NCBI GenBank assembly: GCA_036275365.1
Contig: DASUDX010000037.1
Location: 1-18,799 of the forward strand
Length of the DNA stretch: 18,799 nt
Direction: 5' to 3'
Source: DASUDX01 sp036275365
GTDB lineage: Bacteria; Pseudomonadota; Gammaproteobacteria; Nevskiales; Nevskiaceae
Shown here: piece by piece, positions 1 to 7,000 of the stretch
Position numbering within the stretch: position 1 is the stretch's first letter
Layout of the letters: the number at the start of each line of letters is the position of its first letter
Notes under the pieces: model-generated
Database searches by the model: none
The model's input: the letters and a program-made list of their open reading frames with translations, nothing else
Told to the model about the DNA's origin: nothing
Program-made: the position numbers and the translations under genes

Positions 1-1
1 C

Positions 2-145
2 CGGCGCGACGATGGCCATGCGCCGGTGATCGCCAGTGACGGCGGCAGCCGGCCCGGCAAGGACAAGAGCCCGGACGAGGCCGGCGGCGACAGCGACGGC
101 GACGGCGGCGGTGGCGATGGCGGGGGCGGGGGCGGCGGGGACTAG
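2..145 (+). CDS. C-terminal fragment of an unidentified protein with Gly/Asp-rich tail
   Basis: An open frame enters from the left edge and runs 47 codons to a TAG stop at 143-145; no start lies inside the window. The visible residues begin RRDDGHAPVIASDGG, pass through a charged linker (PGKDKSPDEAGG) and end in a low-complexity run made only of Gly, Asp and Ser. Such tails are usually disordered and give no clue to function. Its stop overlaps, tail to tail, the stop of the leftward chorismatase gene at 142-144. The frame is the only one open from the edge on this strand that ends at a natural gene boundary, which is why I call it, but the identity of the protein is unknown. Confidence 0.55.
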   Translation, partial: RRDDGHAPVIASDGGSRPGKDKSPDEAGGDSDGDGGGGDGGGGGGGD

Positions 146-1068
146 CCGCGGCGCCAGACGCCTTCGATCTCCATCGCCAGATCGGCGCGCGAGATCGCCC
201 CGCGCAGCACCATCAGCGGCAGGCCGGGCCGCGGGTAGGCACGGCGCAGCGCCTCGACCAGCGCCGGGCCCTCGGCGGGGTGCCGCACATACAGCCGCAG
301 CGCCTGCGGCTGCCAGCCGGCGGCGGTCTCGGGGCCCTCGCAGGCCGCCGCCAGCAGGGCTTGCAGATTGGCCAGGGTTTCATCGAGCTGGGCGCGGGCG
401 TCGTGGGGATGCAGGGTCTGGTGACCCACCACCGCCGCGGTACCCGAGACCAGCAGCAGCTCGCCGACCCGGGTGGCGCGGGCAAAGCTCGGGCTGACCG
501 GGCCGTAGTCGCGCGGGTAGCGCCAGGCGCTGGTCTGGCGCGGGTTCTCCACCGCCCGGCCCGGCTGCGGTCCGGTGAGGAAGTGCAGCCACAGGCCGGG
601 CTCGTGCGCCCCGATCACGGTGGCGGCGGTGAGCCGCGCCTCGAAGCCGGGGCGCGCCAGCGCCCGGTGCCGGCCGACGCAGAAGCGGCGGTAGCGCTCG
701 GCATCGCCAGCGCCTTCGTTGAGCCGGTCGAGATAGGTCCAGACCCGCAGCAGGTGATCGCGCGGGTGCGCCGCCAGATGGCGCTCGAGGGCGCGGTAAA
801 GCCCCTCGGCGAGATCCTCCAGCGATTCGCCCGGCCGCTCGCGGCAGTGGATCTCGCCGAAGCACCAGCCGCCGCTGCGGCGCAGGCGGAAGCCCTCGCT
901 CTCGGCGGCATCGATCAGCACCCCGGGCACCTGCCAGCACTCGGCCGGACCCTCCGGCCCCAGCCGGTGCAGGGGCAGGCGCTGGCCGCTGCCGGCCTCG
1001 CCGAGCGGCAGGAAGCGGATCAGCGGCTCGGCCGACTGGCCCGCCCCGACCTGCAGGGCGAGGCTCAT
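142..1068 (-). CDS. Chorismatase (FkbO/Hyg5/XanB2-like family)
   Basis: Predicted 308-residue cytosolic enzyme of the chorismatase family, which removes pyruvate from chorismate to give a hydroxybenzoate or dihydroxycyclohexadiene acid. Family hallmarks seen: RVWTYLDRLNEG at 108-119, an ENPRQTSAWRYP block from 174 leading into YGPVSPSFARA, the RidA/YjgF-like core SGTAAVVGH at 208-216 followed by a QLDETLANL helix, and a C-terminal RGAISRADLAMEIEG segment (289-303). Length is close to that of XanB2-type proteins. XanB2 of Xanthomonas makes 3- and 4-hydroxybenzoate and feeds both pigment and ubiquinone synthesis; no aryl-polyene genes are visible here, while coq7 lies 13 kb away. A role in supplying 4-hydroxybenzoate is therefore an inference. 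Where, from memory, the Hyg5 type has a Cys in the C-terminal RG-x-I-C-R motif, this protein has Ser (ISR), so product specificity cannot be read off. The gene appears to be transcribed alone from the AT-rich region upstream. Confidence 0.85.
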   Translation of the reverse strand: MSLALQVGAGQSAEPLIRFLPLGEAGSGQRLPLHRLGPEGPAECWQVPGVLIDAAESEGFRLRRSGGWCFGEIHCRERPGESLEDLAEGLYRALERHLAAHPRDHLLRVWTYLDRLNEGAGDAERYRRFCVGRHRALARPGFEARLTAATVIGAHEPGLWLHFLTGPQPGRAVENPRQTSAWRYPRDYGPVSPSFARATRVGELLLVSGTAAVVGHQTLHPHDARAQLDETLANLQALLAAACEGPETAAGWQPQALRLYVRHPAEGPALVEALRRAYPRPGLPLMVLRGAISRADLAMEIEGVWRRG

Positions 1069-1085
1069 CGCGGCGCCCCGCCGCG
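1069..1085 (-). other. GC hairpin directly upstream of the chorismatase start codon
   Basis: On the minus strand a perfect 7-bp stem (CGCGGCG / CGCCGCG) with a GGG loop ends at the base before the ATG of the chorismatase gene. It covers the whole place where a ribosome binding site should be, and the only Shine-Dalgarno-like bases (GGGG) sit in the loop and stem. It could lower translation initiation or simply reflect GC-rich sequence. The structure is seen; any regulatory role is inference. Confidence 0.35.
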
Positions 1086-1096
1086 CGGGCCGGGTC

Positions 1097-1140
1097 TGTG
1101 ATTAAAAATTAGATAAAACAAAATGAGTTGATTATTTCTA
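1097..1140 (-). promoter_or_regulatory. AT-rich island, probable promoter of the chorismatase gene
   Basis: Positions 1101-1140 contain only six G or C in 40 bases, against about 70% G+C around them. On the minus strand TTTAAT (plus positions 1101-1106) matches five of six bases of a sigma-70 -10 box and lies about 33 bases before the chorismatase ATG. I find no good -35 box at 16-18 bases upstream, so the promoter may be activator-dependent or use the AT-rich upstream DNA. The island overlaps the corA stop codon, so it could also hold corA termination signals, though no stem-loop with a U-tract is visible. Confidence 0.4.
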
Positions 1141-2100
1141 AATCAGCCGGCGGCGCCGGAAGAACCAGCCCAGCGCCAGGCCCACCACCAGGATCAGCCC
1201 CAGGGCGTAGAAGTAGCCATAGCGCCAGCGCAGCTCGGGCATGTGCTCGAAGTTCATGCCGTAGATGCCGGTGATCAGGGTCAGCGGGAAGAAGATGGCC
1301 GACATCACGGTCAGCGTCTGCACCACCCGGTTGGTGCGGTGGCTCATGCTGGCGAAGTGCAGCTGCACCGCCGCCTCCACATCGCGCTCGATGTTGGAGG
1401 CGTGGTCGAGCACCCGCCCGGCATGCTCGGTGAGGTTGCGGATGCGCACTTCCTCGGCGCTGGTCCACTCGAAGCGCGAGCCGCGGCGCCAGGCATCCAG
1501 GGCCTCCACCTGATCCTCGCTGAGCACCTCCAGGCGGCGCGCCTGGCGGCGACCGTCGAGCAGGCCGCGCCAGTCACCGACCCGGCGGTGGTTGTCGAGC
1601 AGCTCGTCCTGCAGGCGGGTCATGCGCCGGTCCAGCGGCTCGCGGACCTTCATGTAGCGGTCCACCATGGCATCGAGGATCAGATGGGTCAGGCAGATCG
1701 CCGAGGCCGGGCAGCGGGTGCGGCCGGTGTCCAGCCGCTGGTGGATCAGCTCGAAGCTGAGGTTGTCCTCGTTGCGCACCGTCACCAGCAGACGCTCGAA
1801 CAGGAAGAAGCTGGCGGTGCGGGTCTCGATGGGGAAGGGATCGTCCTTCGGCCCCAGCCCTTCGAAGATCAGCAGGTCGTAGTCGCCGGTGCCGTCGAAG
1901 AAGCTGGGATGCTGCGGGGCGAGGCTGTTGGCCACATGCTGGGCATCGATCTCCACCTGCACCAGCGGCTCGATCTGCGCCGCCCAGCACTCGGCCTCGC
2001 TGCGCAGATAGTCCACCCACAGCAGGCCCTGCTCGGGCAGGCCCTCGAGCCGGGGCAGCAGCGCCGGCGCGCGGCCGTCGACCAGGTGGAGAATCCGCAT
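1138..2100 (-). CDS. corA: CorA-family magnesium/cobalt channel
   Basis: A 320-residue inner-membrane divalent cation channel. The layout is that of the CorA family: a long acidic, helical cytoplasmic N-terminal region, then two membrane helices near the C-terminus (about 262-281 and 295-315). The first ends in the signature YGMNF (GMN at 281-283) followed by EHMPEL, which forms the periplasmic selectivity loop. The YGMNFEHMPEL stretch resembles CorA rather than the ZntB branch of the family. The protein ends in a basic RRRRLI tail on the cytoplasmic side, as in other CorA proteins. The start codon lies 4 bases after the envC stop, so the two genes are almost certainly co-transcribed with envC first. 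Mg2+ as substrate is inferred from the family. Confidence 0.9.
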   Translation of the reverse strand: MRILHLVDGRAPALLPRLEGLPEQGLLWVDYLRSEAECWAAQIEPLVQVEIDAQHVANSLAPQHPSFFDGTGDYDLLIFEGLGPKDDPFPIETRTASFFLFERLLVTVRNEDNLSFELIHQRLDTGRTRCPASAICLTHLILDAMVDRYMKVREPLDRRMTRLQDELLDNHRRVGDWRGLLDGRRQARRLEVLSEDQVEALDAWRRGSRFEWTSAEEVRIRNLTEHAGRVLDHASNIERDVEAAVQLHFASMSHRTNRVVQTLTVMSAIFFPLTLITGIYGMNFEHMPELRWRYGYFYALGLILVVGLALGWFFRRRRLI

Positions 2101-2104
2101 GGGC

Positions 2105-3334
2105 TCAGTTTACCGGGTCACTGCGCAGCCAGGCCTGCGGATCGAGCGGGGTGGTGCCCTTGCGCAGCTCGAAGTAGACCCCGCTGCGGGCATGGCCGCC
2201 GGAGTCCCCGGCGGTGGCCAGCGCCTCGCCGGGCTGGAGGGTTTCGCCGGGCTTGCGCAGGGCCTGCTCGGTGTGGCCGTAGAGGCTGTAGTAGCCGCCC
2301 TCGTGCTCGAGGATCACCAGCAGGCCATAGCGGTGCAGACGGCCCACATGGACCACCCGCCCGCGCGCCGCGGCGCGGATCGGCGCGCCGGTGGGCGCGG
2401 CGATCCACAGCCCGTTCCAGGAGCGCCGCGCCTCCGGCTTGGTCTCGCCGAAGCGCGCCAGCAGATCGCCCTCGGCCGGCCACAGCAGGCGCCCCTTGAG
2501 CTCGGCGAAGGGCCGGCTGCCCTGCTCGGCGATGGCCGCCTTGAGCACCGCCGGCGTGCTCGGGCGCGGTGCCGCCGGCGCCGCCTTCATCGGCAGATCG
2601 GCCAGCACCTCGCGCAGCGAGGCCACCAGCGTCTCCAGATCCTTCTCCTGGCGCTCGAGGGTCTTGATCTCCACCTCGGCGTCCTCGATGCGGGCGGCCA
2701 GCTGCTCGAGCGCACGGGCACGCTCGGCGCGGGCCTTCTGCTGGGCCGCCAGCACCTGGCGCTGGCGCTCGCGGCTGGACTCCAGCTCGGCCAGGGTGCG
2801 GGCCAGGGTCTGGTCGAGGGTCTGCAGCTGGCTCTGGCGCTCGGCGATGGCGCGCAGCTGGGCGGCCTGGGCCTCGCTGAAATAGCGGTGATAGGCGAGC
2901 ACCCGGCTGACCGGGTCGCCGGGCTCCTGGCTGAGCAGGATCTGCGCCTGCGGCCGCGCGCCGATCTGGTAGGCGGCGCGCAGCTGGGCGGCCAGCACGC
3001 GGCGGCGCTCGCTCACCTCGGCCTCGACCTGTTCGCGCTGCTCGCGGGTCTGTCGCGAGGCCGAGCCGAGCGCCTCGACCTGACCCTCCAGCTCGCGCCG
3101 GCGCGCCTCGGTCTCGCCCAGGGTGCGCTCGGCGTCCTCCAGCGCCTTCTGCAGCGGCTCCAGCTGGCCGCGATCCTTCTCCAGCCGCCGCTGCAGGGCG
3201 GCGATGCGGGTCTGCACGCGCTGCAGCTGGGCCTCGCCCTCGGCGGCGCTGGCCGGCGGTGGATCCGCCGCCGCCAGCGGCACGGCCACCATCAGCACAC
3301 AGAGCCAGCCGACCATCCCTTTCACGATGTTCAC
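2105..3334 (-). CDS. envC: Murein hydrolase activator EnvC
   Basis: Periplasmic activator of the AmiA/AmiB amidases that split septal peptidoglycan at division. I chose the GTG start at 3332-3334 because AGAGGA lies 4 bases upstream and it gives a clean signal peptide (MNIVKGMVGWLCVLMVAVPLAAA, cleavage near residue 23), for 409 residues. An ATG 6 codons downstream (3314-3316) is also possible. Residues about 30-240 are long heptad-rich coiled coil (many Q, E, R, L), and 291-409 form a LytM/M23-like domain. The zinc ligands of active M23 peptidases are missing: the first motif reads WNGLWIAAP instead of HxGxD, and the last reads GVYFELR instead of HLHFE. That is the known state of EnvC, which activates amidases but does not cut. 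It is divergent from the rhodanese-like gene; gpmI, often found between these two in gammaproteobacteria, is absent. Confidence 0.92.
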   Translation of the reverse strand: MNIVKGMVGWLCVLMVAVPLAAADPPPASAAEGEAQLQRVQTRIAALQRRLEKDRGQLEPLQKALEDAERTLGETEARRRELEGQVEALGSASRQTREQREQVEAEVSERRRVLAAQLRAAYQIGARPQAQILLSQEPGDPVSRVLAYHRYFSEAQAAQLRAIAERQSQLQTLDQTLARTLAELESSRERQRQVLAAQQKARAERARALEQLAARIEDAEVEIKTLERQEKDLETLVASLREVLADLPMKAAPAAPRPSTPAVLKAAIAEQGSRPFAELKGRLLWPAEGDLLARFGETKPEARRSWNGLWIAAPTGAPIRAAARGRVVHVGRLHRYGLLVILEHEGGYYSLYGHTEQALRKPGETLQPGEALATAGDSGGHARSGVYFELRKGTTPLDPQAWLRSDPVN

Positions 3335-3471
3335 GAGGTCCTCTTCCGGCCCGCTCGCGGGCGCGGTGCCATAATGCGCGATGCGCGCGCCGCGTGGCCG
3401 GTCCCGGCCCTGGCGGTGCACCCGGAAGCGGTCCGTCTGGCCCGCCCCGCCGACCCTGACCGTCTCCGTCC
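3335..3471. promoter_or_regulatory. Divergent intergenic region between envC and the rhodanese gene
   Basis: This 137-base gap must hold promoters for the rightward rhodanese-grxC-secB-gpsA run and for leftward envC-corA. The only AT-rich spot is CATAAT at 3370-3375 (plus strand), a reasonable -10 box for the rightward genes with a leader of about 90 bases. Its complement (CATTAT or TATGGC) could serve envC with a leader of about 30 bases. No convincing -35 box is visible for either direction, and no stem-loop or riboswitch was recognised. Confidence 0.35.
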
Positions 3472-3906
3472 ATGCCCCCCGCCAGCCAGCTGCTCGAGTT
3501 CTTCCACAACCACACCGGCCTGTTCCTCGCCCTCGCCGTGGTGCTGGTGCTGATCGTGGCCAACGAGGTGCACGGGGCGCTCACCGGCGGCAAGCGCCTC
3601 TCGGCCCTGGAAGCGGTGCGCCTGATCAACGATCGCGATCCGCTGATCGTCGATGTGCGCCCCCCAGCCGAGTTCAAGCGCGGCCATCTGGTCAACGCCA
3701 TCAACCTGCCGCTGGCCAAGCTGGCCGAGCGGGTATCCGAACTCGGCAAGGACAAGAACCGGCCGCTGCTGCTGGTCTGCACCCTCGGCAGCAGCTCGGC
3801 CGATGCCAGCCGCCAGCTGCGCGCGCTCGGCTTTACCGAGGCCTATCCCCTGCGCGGCGGGCTCAATGCCTGGCTTTCGCAGAATCTGCCGGTGACCACC
3901 AAGTAA
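3472..3906 (+). CDS. Membrane-anchored rhodanese-like domain protein (YibN type)
   Basis: A 144-residue protein with one N-terminal membrane helix (about 17-35, LFLALAVVLVLIVA) and a single rhodanese domain (about 42-140). Conserved rhodanese features are IVDVRPPAEFKRGHLVNAINLP (59-80, in two halves around the DVR motif) and the C-terminal PLRGGLNAWL segment. The candidate persulfide cysteine is C103 in VCTLGSSSAD. The loop lacks the Arg found at the end of classical CxxxxR sulfurtransferase loops, so its activity is uncertain. It heads a run with grxC (16 bases later), secB and gpsA, the order also seen for yibN-grxC-secB-gpsA in Escherichia coli, supporting assignment as the YibN homologue. 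No strong ribosome binding site precedes the ATG. Confidence 0.85.
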   Translation: MPPASQLLEFFHNHTGLFLALAVVLVLIVANEVHGALTGGKRLSALEAVRLINDRDPLIVDVRPPAEFKRGHLVNAINLPLAKLAERVSELGKDKNRPLLLVCTLGSSSADASRQLRALGFTEAYPLRGGLNAWLSQNLPVTTK

Positions 3907-3922
3907 GCGAGGCGGACCTCCG

Positions 3923-4183
3923 ATGAAATCCGTCACCCTCTACACCACCCGCATCTGTCCGTTCTGCGTGATGGCCAAGCGCCTGCTGCAGCAGAAGGGC
4001 GCGCCGATCGAGGAGCTGCGGGTGGACGAGGACGCCGAGCGGCGCGAGGAGATGATGCGCCGCAGCGGCCGCCGCACCGTGCCGCAGATCTTCGTCGGCG
4101 AGACCCATGTCGGCGGCTTTGACGACCTCGCCGCGCTGGAGCGCGCCGGCCGTCTCGACGCCCTGCTCGAGCGCGGCGGCTGA
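3923..4183 (+). CDS. grxC: Glutaredoxin 3
   Basis: An 86-residue cytosolic dithiol glutaredoxin that reduces disulfides and glutathione mixed disulfides using glutathione. Active site C12-P-F-C15 (CPYC in E. coli GrxC, so a Tyr to Phe change), the TVP motif with the cis-proline at 52-54, and the glutathione-binding GGFDD at 64-68 are all in place. The length matches the family (about 85 residues). It lies between the rhodanese-like gene and secB, the standard gammaproteobacterial arrangement. All catalytic residues are intact. Confidence 0.95.
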   Translation: MKSVTLYTTRICPFCVMAKRLLQQKGAPIEELRVDEDAERREEMMRRSGRRTVPQIFVGETHVGGFDDLAALERAGRLDALLERGG

Positions 4184-4230
4184 GCCGCGCCCTTTCTTCC
4201 ACCCGCCGTATCCGTTCTCCGGAGTCGATG

Positions 4231-4746
4231 ATGTCCGATAGCCCCGCGCCGGCCCCTGCCGCCGCCCCCGAAGCCCCCAGCCGCCAGGTCCTGATCCAGA
4301 AGCTGTATCTCAAGGACGCCTCGCTGGAGGTGCCGCAGGCGCCCCAGGTGTTCGCCAAGGCCTGGCAGCCGCAGATGGATGTCAATGTCAACTCCAATGT
4401 CAGCGCGCTGGGCAATGACCAGTACCAGGTGCTGCTGAGCGTCACCGTCACCGCCAAGCTCGGCGGCGAGGTCGCCTTCCTCGCCGAGGTCCACCAGGCC
4501 GGCATCTTCCTGGTGCGCGGCTTCCCCACCGATGCCGAGCGCGCCGCGGTGCTCGCCGGCTACTGCCCGGGCCTGGTGTTCCCCTTCGCCCGCGAGGCGA
4601 TCGCCGATCTGGTGCAGAAGGGCGGCTTCCCGCAGGTGCTGCTGCAGCCGATCAACTTCGAGGGCCTCTATGTGGAGCACCTCAACAAGCTCAAGGCCGA
4701 ACAGGCCGCCGCGGCTGGCGAGCCCGCCGCGGCCCGCGCCCACTAG
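4231..4746 (+). CDS. secB: Protein-export chaperone SecB
   Basis: A 171-residue tetrameric cytosolic chaperone that keeps preproteins unfolded and hands them to SecA. Diagnostic segments: IQKLYLKDASLEVP near the N-terminus, the VNVNSN strand, LLSVTVTAK, the HQAGIF turn, the YCPGLVFPFAREAIADL helix and the FPQVLLQPINFEGLY strand. The acidic region used for SecA contact is conserved. Two ATG codons stand in tandem (4228 and 4231); the second is chosen because GGAG lies 6 bases upstream, against 3 for the first. The protein has an Ala/Pro-rich N-terminal extension of about 15 residues and an Ala-rich C-terminal tail, both common in high-GC organisms. Confidence 0.95.
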   Translation: MSDSPAPAPAAAPEAPSRQVLIQKLYLKDASLEVPQAPQVFAKAWQPQMDVNVNSNVSALGNDQYQVLLSVTVTAKLGGEVAFLAEVHQAGIFLVRGFPTDAERAAVLAGYCPGLVFPFAREAIADLVQKGGFPQVLLQPINFEGLYVEHLNKLKAEQAAAAGEPAAARAH

Positions 4747-4755
4747 GCCGCCCCG

Positions 4756-5754
4756 ATGAGCGCCGCCTATGCCGTGCTCGGGGCCGGGTCCTACGGCACG
4801 GCGCTGGCGGTGCAGCTGGCGCGGCGCGGCACCCCGACCCGGCTGTGGGGGCGCGATGGCCAGGCGATGGCGCGCATGCAGGCCGAGCGCCTGAATGCCC
4901 GGTATCTGCCGGAGGTGGCGTTTCCGGTGGGTCTGCTCGCCACCGCGGATCTGGCCCTGGCGCTGGAAGACGCCGCCCAGGTGCTGATCGTCACCCCCAG
5001 CCACGCCCTGCAGGAGACGCTGCAGCGCCTGCTGCCGCTGCTGCGGCCGGAGGTGGGGCTGGCCTGTGCCTGCAAGGGCCTGGAGCCCGGCAGCGGCCGG
5101 CTGGTCCACGAGGTGGTGGAGGCGGTGGTCGGCCGCGAGCGGCCGCTGGCGGTGATCTCCGGGCCAACCTTCGCCAAGGAGCTGGGGCTGGGGCTGCCGA
5201 CCGCGGTGACGGTTGCCTCGCGCCATCCGGAACAGGCCGAGACCATCGCCCAGGCCCTGCACGGCAGCGGCTTCCGCGCCTACACCGCCAGCGATGTGAT
5301 CGGCGTGGAGATCGGCGGCAGCGCCAAGAATGTGATGGCGATCGCCGTGGGCATTGCCGATGGCCTGCAGCTGGGCGCCAACACCCGGGCCGCGCTGATC
5401 ACCCGCGGGCTTGCCGAGATCATGCGGCTGGGCGAGGCCCTCGGCGCCCAGGCCGAGACCCTGATGGGCCTCGCCGGCCTCGGCGATCTGGTGCTGACCT
5501 GCACCGACAACCAGAGCCGCAACCGCCGCCTGGGTCTGCTGCTGGCCCAGGGCCGCAGCCCGGCCGAGGCGGCCGCCGAGATCCAGCAGGTGGTGGAGGG
5601 CGTCCGGGCCGCCCCCGAGGTGCTGCGCCTGGCGCAGAAGCACGGGGTGGCCATGCCGATCACCGAGCAGGTGGTGCGGGTGCTGCGCGGCGAGGCCTCG
5701 CCGGTCGAGGCGGTGCGCGCCCTGGCCACCCGGCCGATCCGCGCCGAGACCTAG
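4756..5754 (+). CDS. gpsA: Glycerol-3-phosphate dehydrogenase [NAD(P)+]
   Basis: A 332-residue cytosolic enzyme that reduces dihydroxyacetone phosphate to sn-glycerol 3-phosphate, the backbone of phospholipids. The Rossmann nucleotide site GAGSYGTA is at 9-16, CKGLE at 106-110, SGPTFAKE at 135-142, and the catalytic lysine is K191 in GGSAKNVMAIA. GLGDLVLTCT and SRNRRLG further on are also typical. It follows secB after 9 bases, as in E. coli, and is the last gene of this rightward run. Its TAG stop is 1 base from the stop of the convergent PLP enzyme gene, so the two transcripts must overlap or end within coding sequence. Confidence 0.95.
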   Translation: MSAAYAVLGAGSYGTALAVQLARRGTPTRLWGRDGQAMARMQAERLNARYLPEVAFPVGLLATADLALALEDAAQVLIVTPSHALQETLQRLLPLLRPEVGLACACKGLEPGSGRLVHEVVEAVVGRERPLAVISGPTFAKELGLGLPTAVTVASRHPEQAETIAQALHGSGFRAYTASDVIGVEIGGSAKNVMAIAVGIADGLQLGANTRAALITRGLAEIMRLGEALGAQAETLMGLAGLGDLVLTCTDNQSRNRRLGLLLAQGRSPAEAAAEIQQVVEGVRAAPEVLRLAQKHGVAMPITEQVVRVLRGEASPVEAVRALATRPIRAET

Positions 5755-5755
5755 C

Positions 5756-7000
5756 TCAGCCGTCCAGAGCCGCGCTCAGCGCGGCGATCACCGTCTCGAT
5801 CTCGGCCGGCGTGTTGTAGTGCGCAAGGCTCAGCCGCAGCACGCCATCGGCGGGATCGATGCCCAGCGACGCCAGCAGCCGCACCGCATAGAAGTGCCCG
5901 GCCGCGCACTGCAGGCCGCGCGCCTGCAGGGCGCTGGCCAGGGCACGCGCCGACCCGCGCACCGGCCGCAGGGCGAGGGTCGGTGCCCGCGTCGCCGGAT
6001 CGGTGCCGCCGAGCAGGCGCAGGCGCGGCTCGGCCGCCACCGCCGCCAGCAGGGGCTGCAGCAGGGCCTGCTCGGCGGACTGGATCAGCGCCCGCACCCG
6101 TTCCGCGCGACCGGCCGGCGCGGCGGCCGGATGGTGGTGGGCATCGAGGGCATCGAAGTAGTCGGCGATCCCGGCGGCGGCCGCGATCTGCGGATGATCC
6201 GGCCCGGCCGGCAGCAGACGCTTGCGCAGCAGGGCGTCGTTGAAGTGGTGGCCCTGGTTGTCCAGCGCCATCGCCAGCGCCGGCGAGAGGGCCATCAGCC
6301 CCTGGTGGGGGCCGAAGGTCTTGTAGAGCGAGAACACATAGACATCCGCGGCGAGCGCGGCGAGGTCGGGGAAGCCGTGGGCGGCCAGCGCCGTGCCATC
6401 GACCACGCTGAGGATGCCGGCGCGCCTGAGCTCGGCATTGAGCGCGGCGGCGGCGTGCACCTCGGCCACCAGATTGGAGCAGTGGGTGTAGGCCACCAGC
6501 CGGGTGCGCGGACCCAGCAGCGGCCACAAGGCCGCCGGGTCCAGGCAGCCGCTGCGCGGGTCCACCGGCCACTCGCGCAGCTGCAGGCCCTGGCGCTCGG
6601 CCAGCCGCCGCCAGGGGCCGCGGTTGGCCTCGTGATCCTGGGCGCTGATCACCAGCTCGTCGCCGGGCGCACACCGCGAGGCGAGCGCCGCCGCCAGCAC
6701 CACCAGGTTCTGCGAGGTGGAGGGGCCGAGGTGGATCCAGTCCGCCGGCAGGCCCAGATAGCCGGCCAGCCGCGCATAGCCCTGCTCGACCTGCTCGGCC
6801 GCCGCCTGGGCGCGCGGATAGGGATAGCCCGGCTGCACCCGGAACGCCCGGTAATAGCCCTGCAGCCGCTCGATCACCTCGTGGCAGACGAAGCTGCCGC
6901 CGGCGCTCTCCAGATAGAGGCAGCCGGCCTGGCCGGGCGCGGCAAAGGCCGGAAAGCGGGCGCGCACGAAGGCGTGATCGAGCGGCCGGCCCGGGCTCAT
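5756..7000 (-). CDS. Class V aminotransferase-fold PLP enzyme (cysteine desulfurase-like)
   Basis: A 414-residue PLP enzyme of the class V (NifS/SufS) fold. Seen: an N-terminal FVRARFPAF/YLESAGGSF region, the QDHEANRGPW motif with the PLP-stacking His at 123, the PLP-binding Asp at 201 (VVDGTALAAHG), and the Schiff-base lysine K227 in VFSLYKTFGPHQG. The YK-x-FGPH-x-G form and the late GHFYAVRLLASLGI segment fit the cysteine desulfurase-like group typified by Vibrio VC1184, not IscS or SufS. The usual HCA persulfide-cysteine motif of SufS is not found at the corresponding late position; the nearest Cys lies in GLQCAAGHFYA. True substrate and reaction are unknown. The start ATG overlaps the trmL stop as ATGA, so it is the third gene of a DUF2007-trmL-PLP operon. 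Confidence 0.82.
   Translation of the reverse strand: MSPGRPLDHAFVRARFPAFAAPGQAGCLYLESAGGSFVCHEVIERLQGYYRAFRVQPGYPYPRAQAAAEQVEQGYARLAGYLGLPADWIHLGPSTSQNLVVLAAALASRCAPGDELVISAQDHEANRGPWRRLAERQGLQLREWPVDPRSGCLDPAALWPLLGPRTRLVAYTHCSNLVAEVHAAAALNAELRRAGILSVVDGTALAAHGFPDLAALAADVYVFSLYKTFGPHQGLMALSPALAMALDNQGHHFNDALLRKRLLPAGPDHPQIAAAAGIADYFDALDAHHHPAAAPAGRAERVRALIQSAEQALLQPLLAAVAAEPRLRLLGGTDPATRAPTLALRPVRGSARALASALQARGLQCAAGHFYAVRLLASLGIDPADGVLRLSLAHYNTPAEIETVIAALSAALDG

Noticed and set aside
2391..2885. An active M23 endopeptidase in place of EnvC
   Set aside because: The zinc-binding residues of both M23 motifs are missing, while coiled coil and order of domains match EnvC.
2099..3553. 484-codon rightward open frame across envC
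   Set aside because: Antisense of a recognisable envC gene; composition is low-complexity Leu/Gly/Ala and it runs into the rhodanese gene in a different frame.
3940..5643. 567-codon leftward open frame across grxC, secB and gpsA
   Set aside because: Shadow of three well-identified genes; His/Gln/Gly/Ala-rich with no domain.
5752..5760. A terminator between gpsA and the PLP enzyme gene
   Set aside because: The stop codons are 1 base apart and no stem-loop is visible around them.
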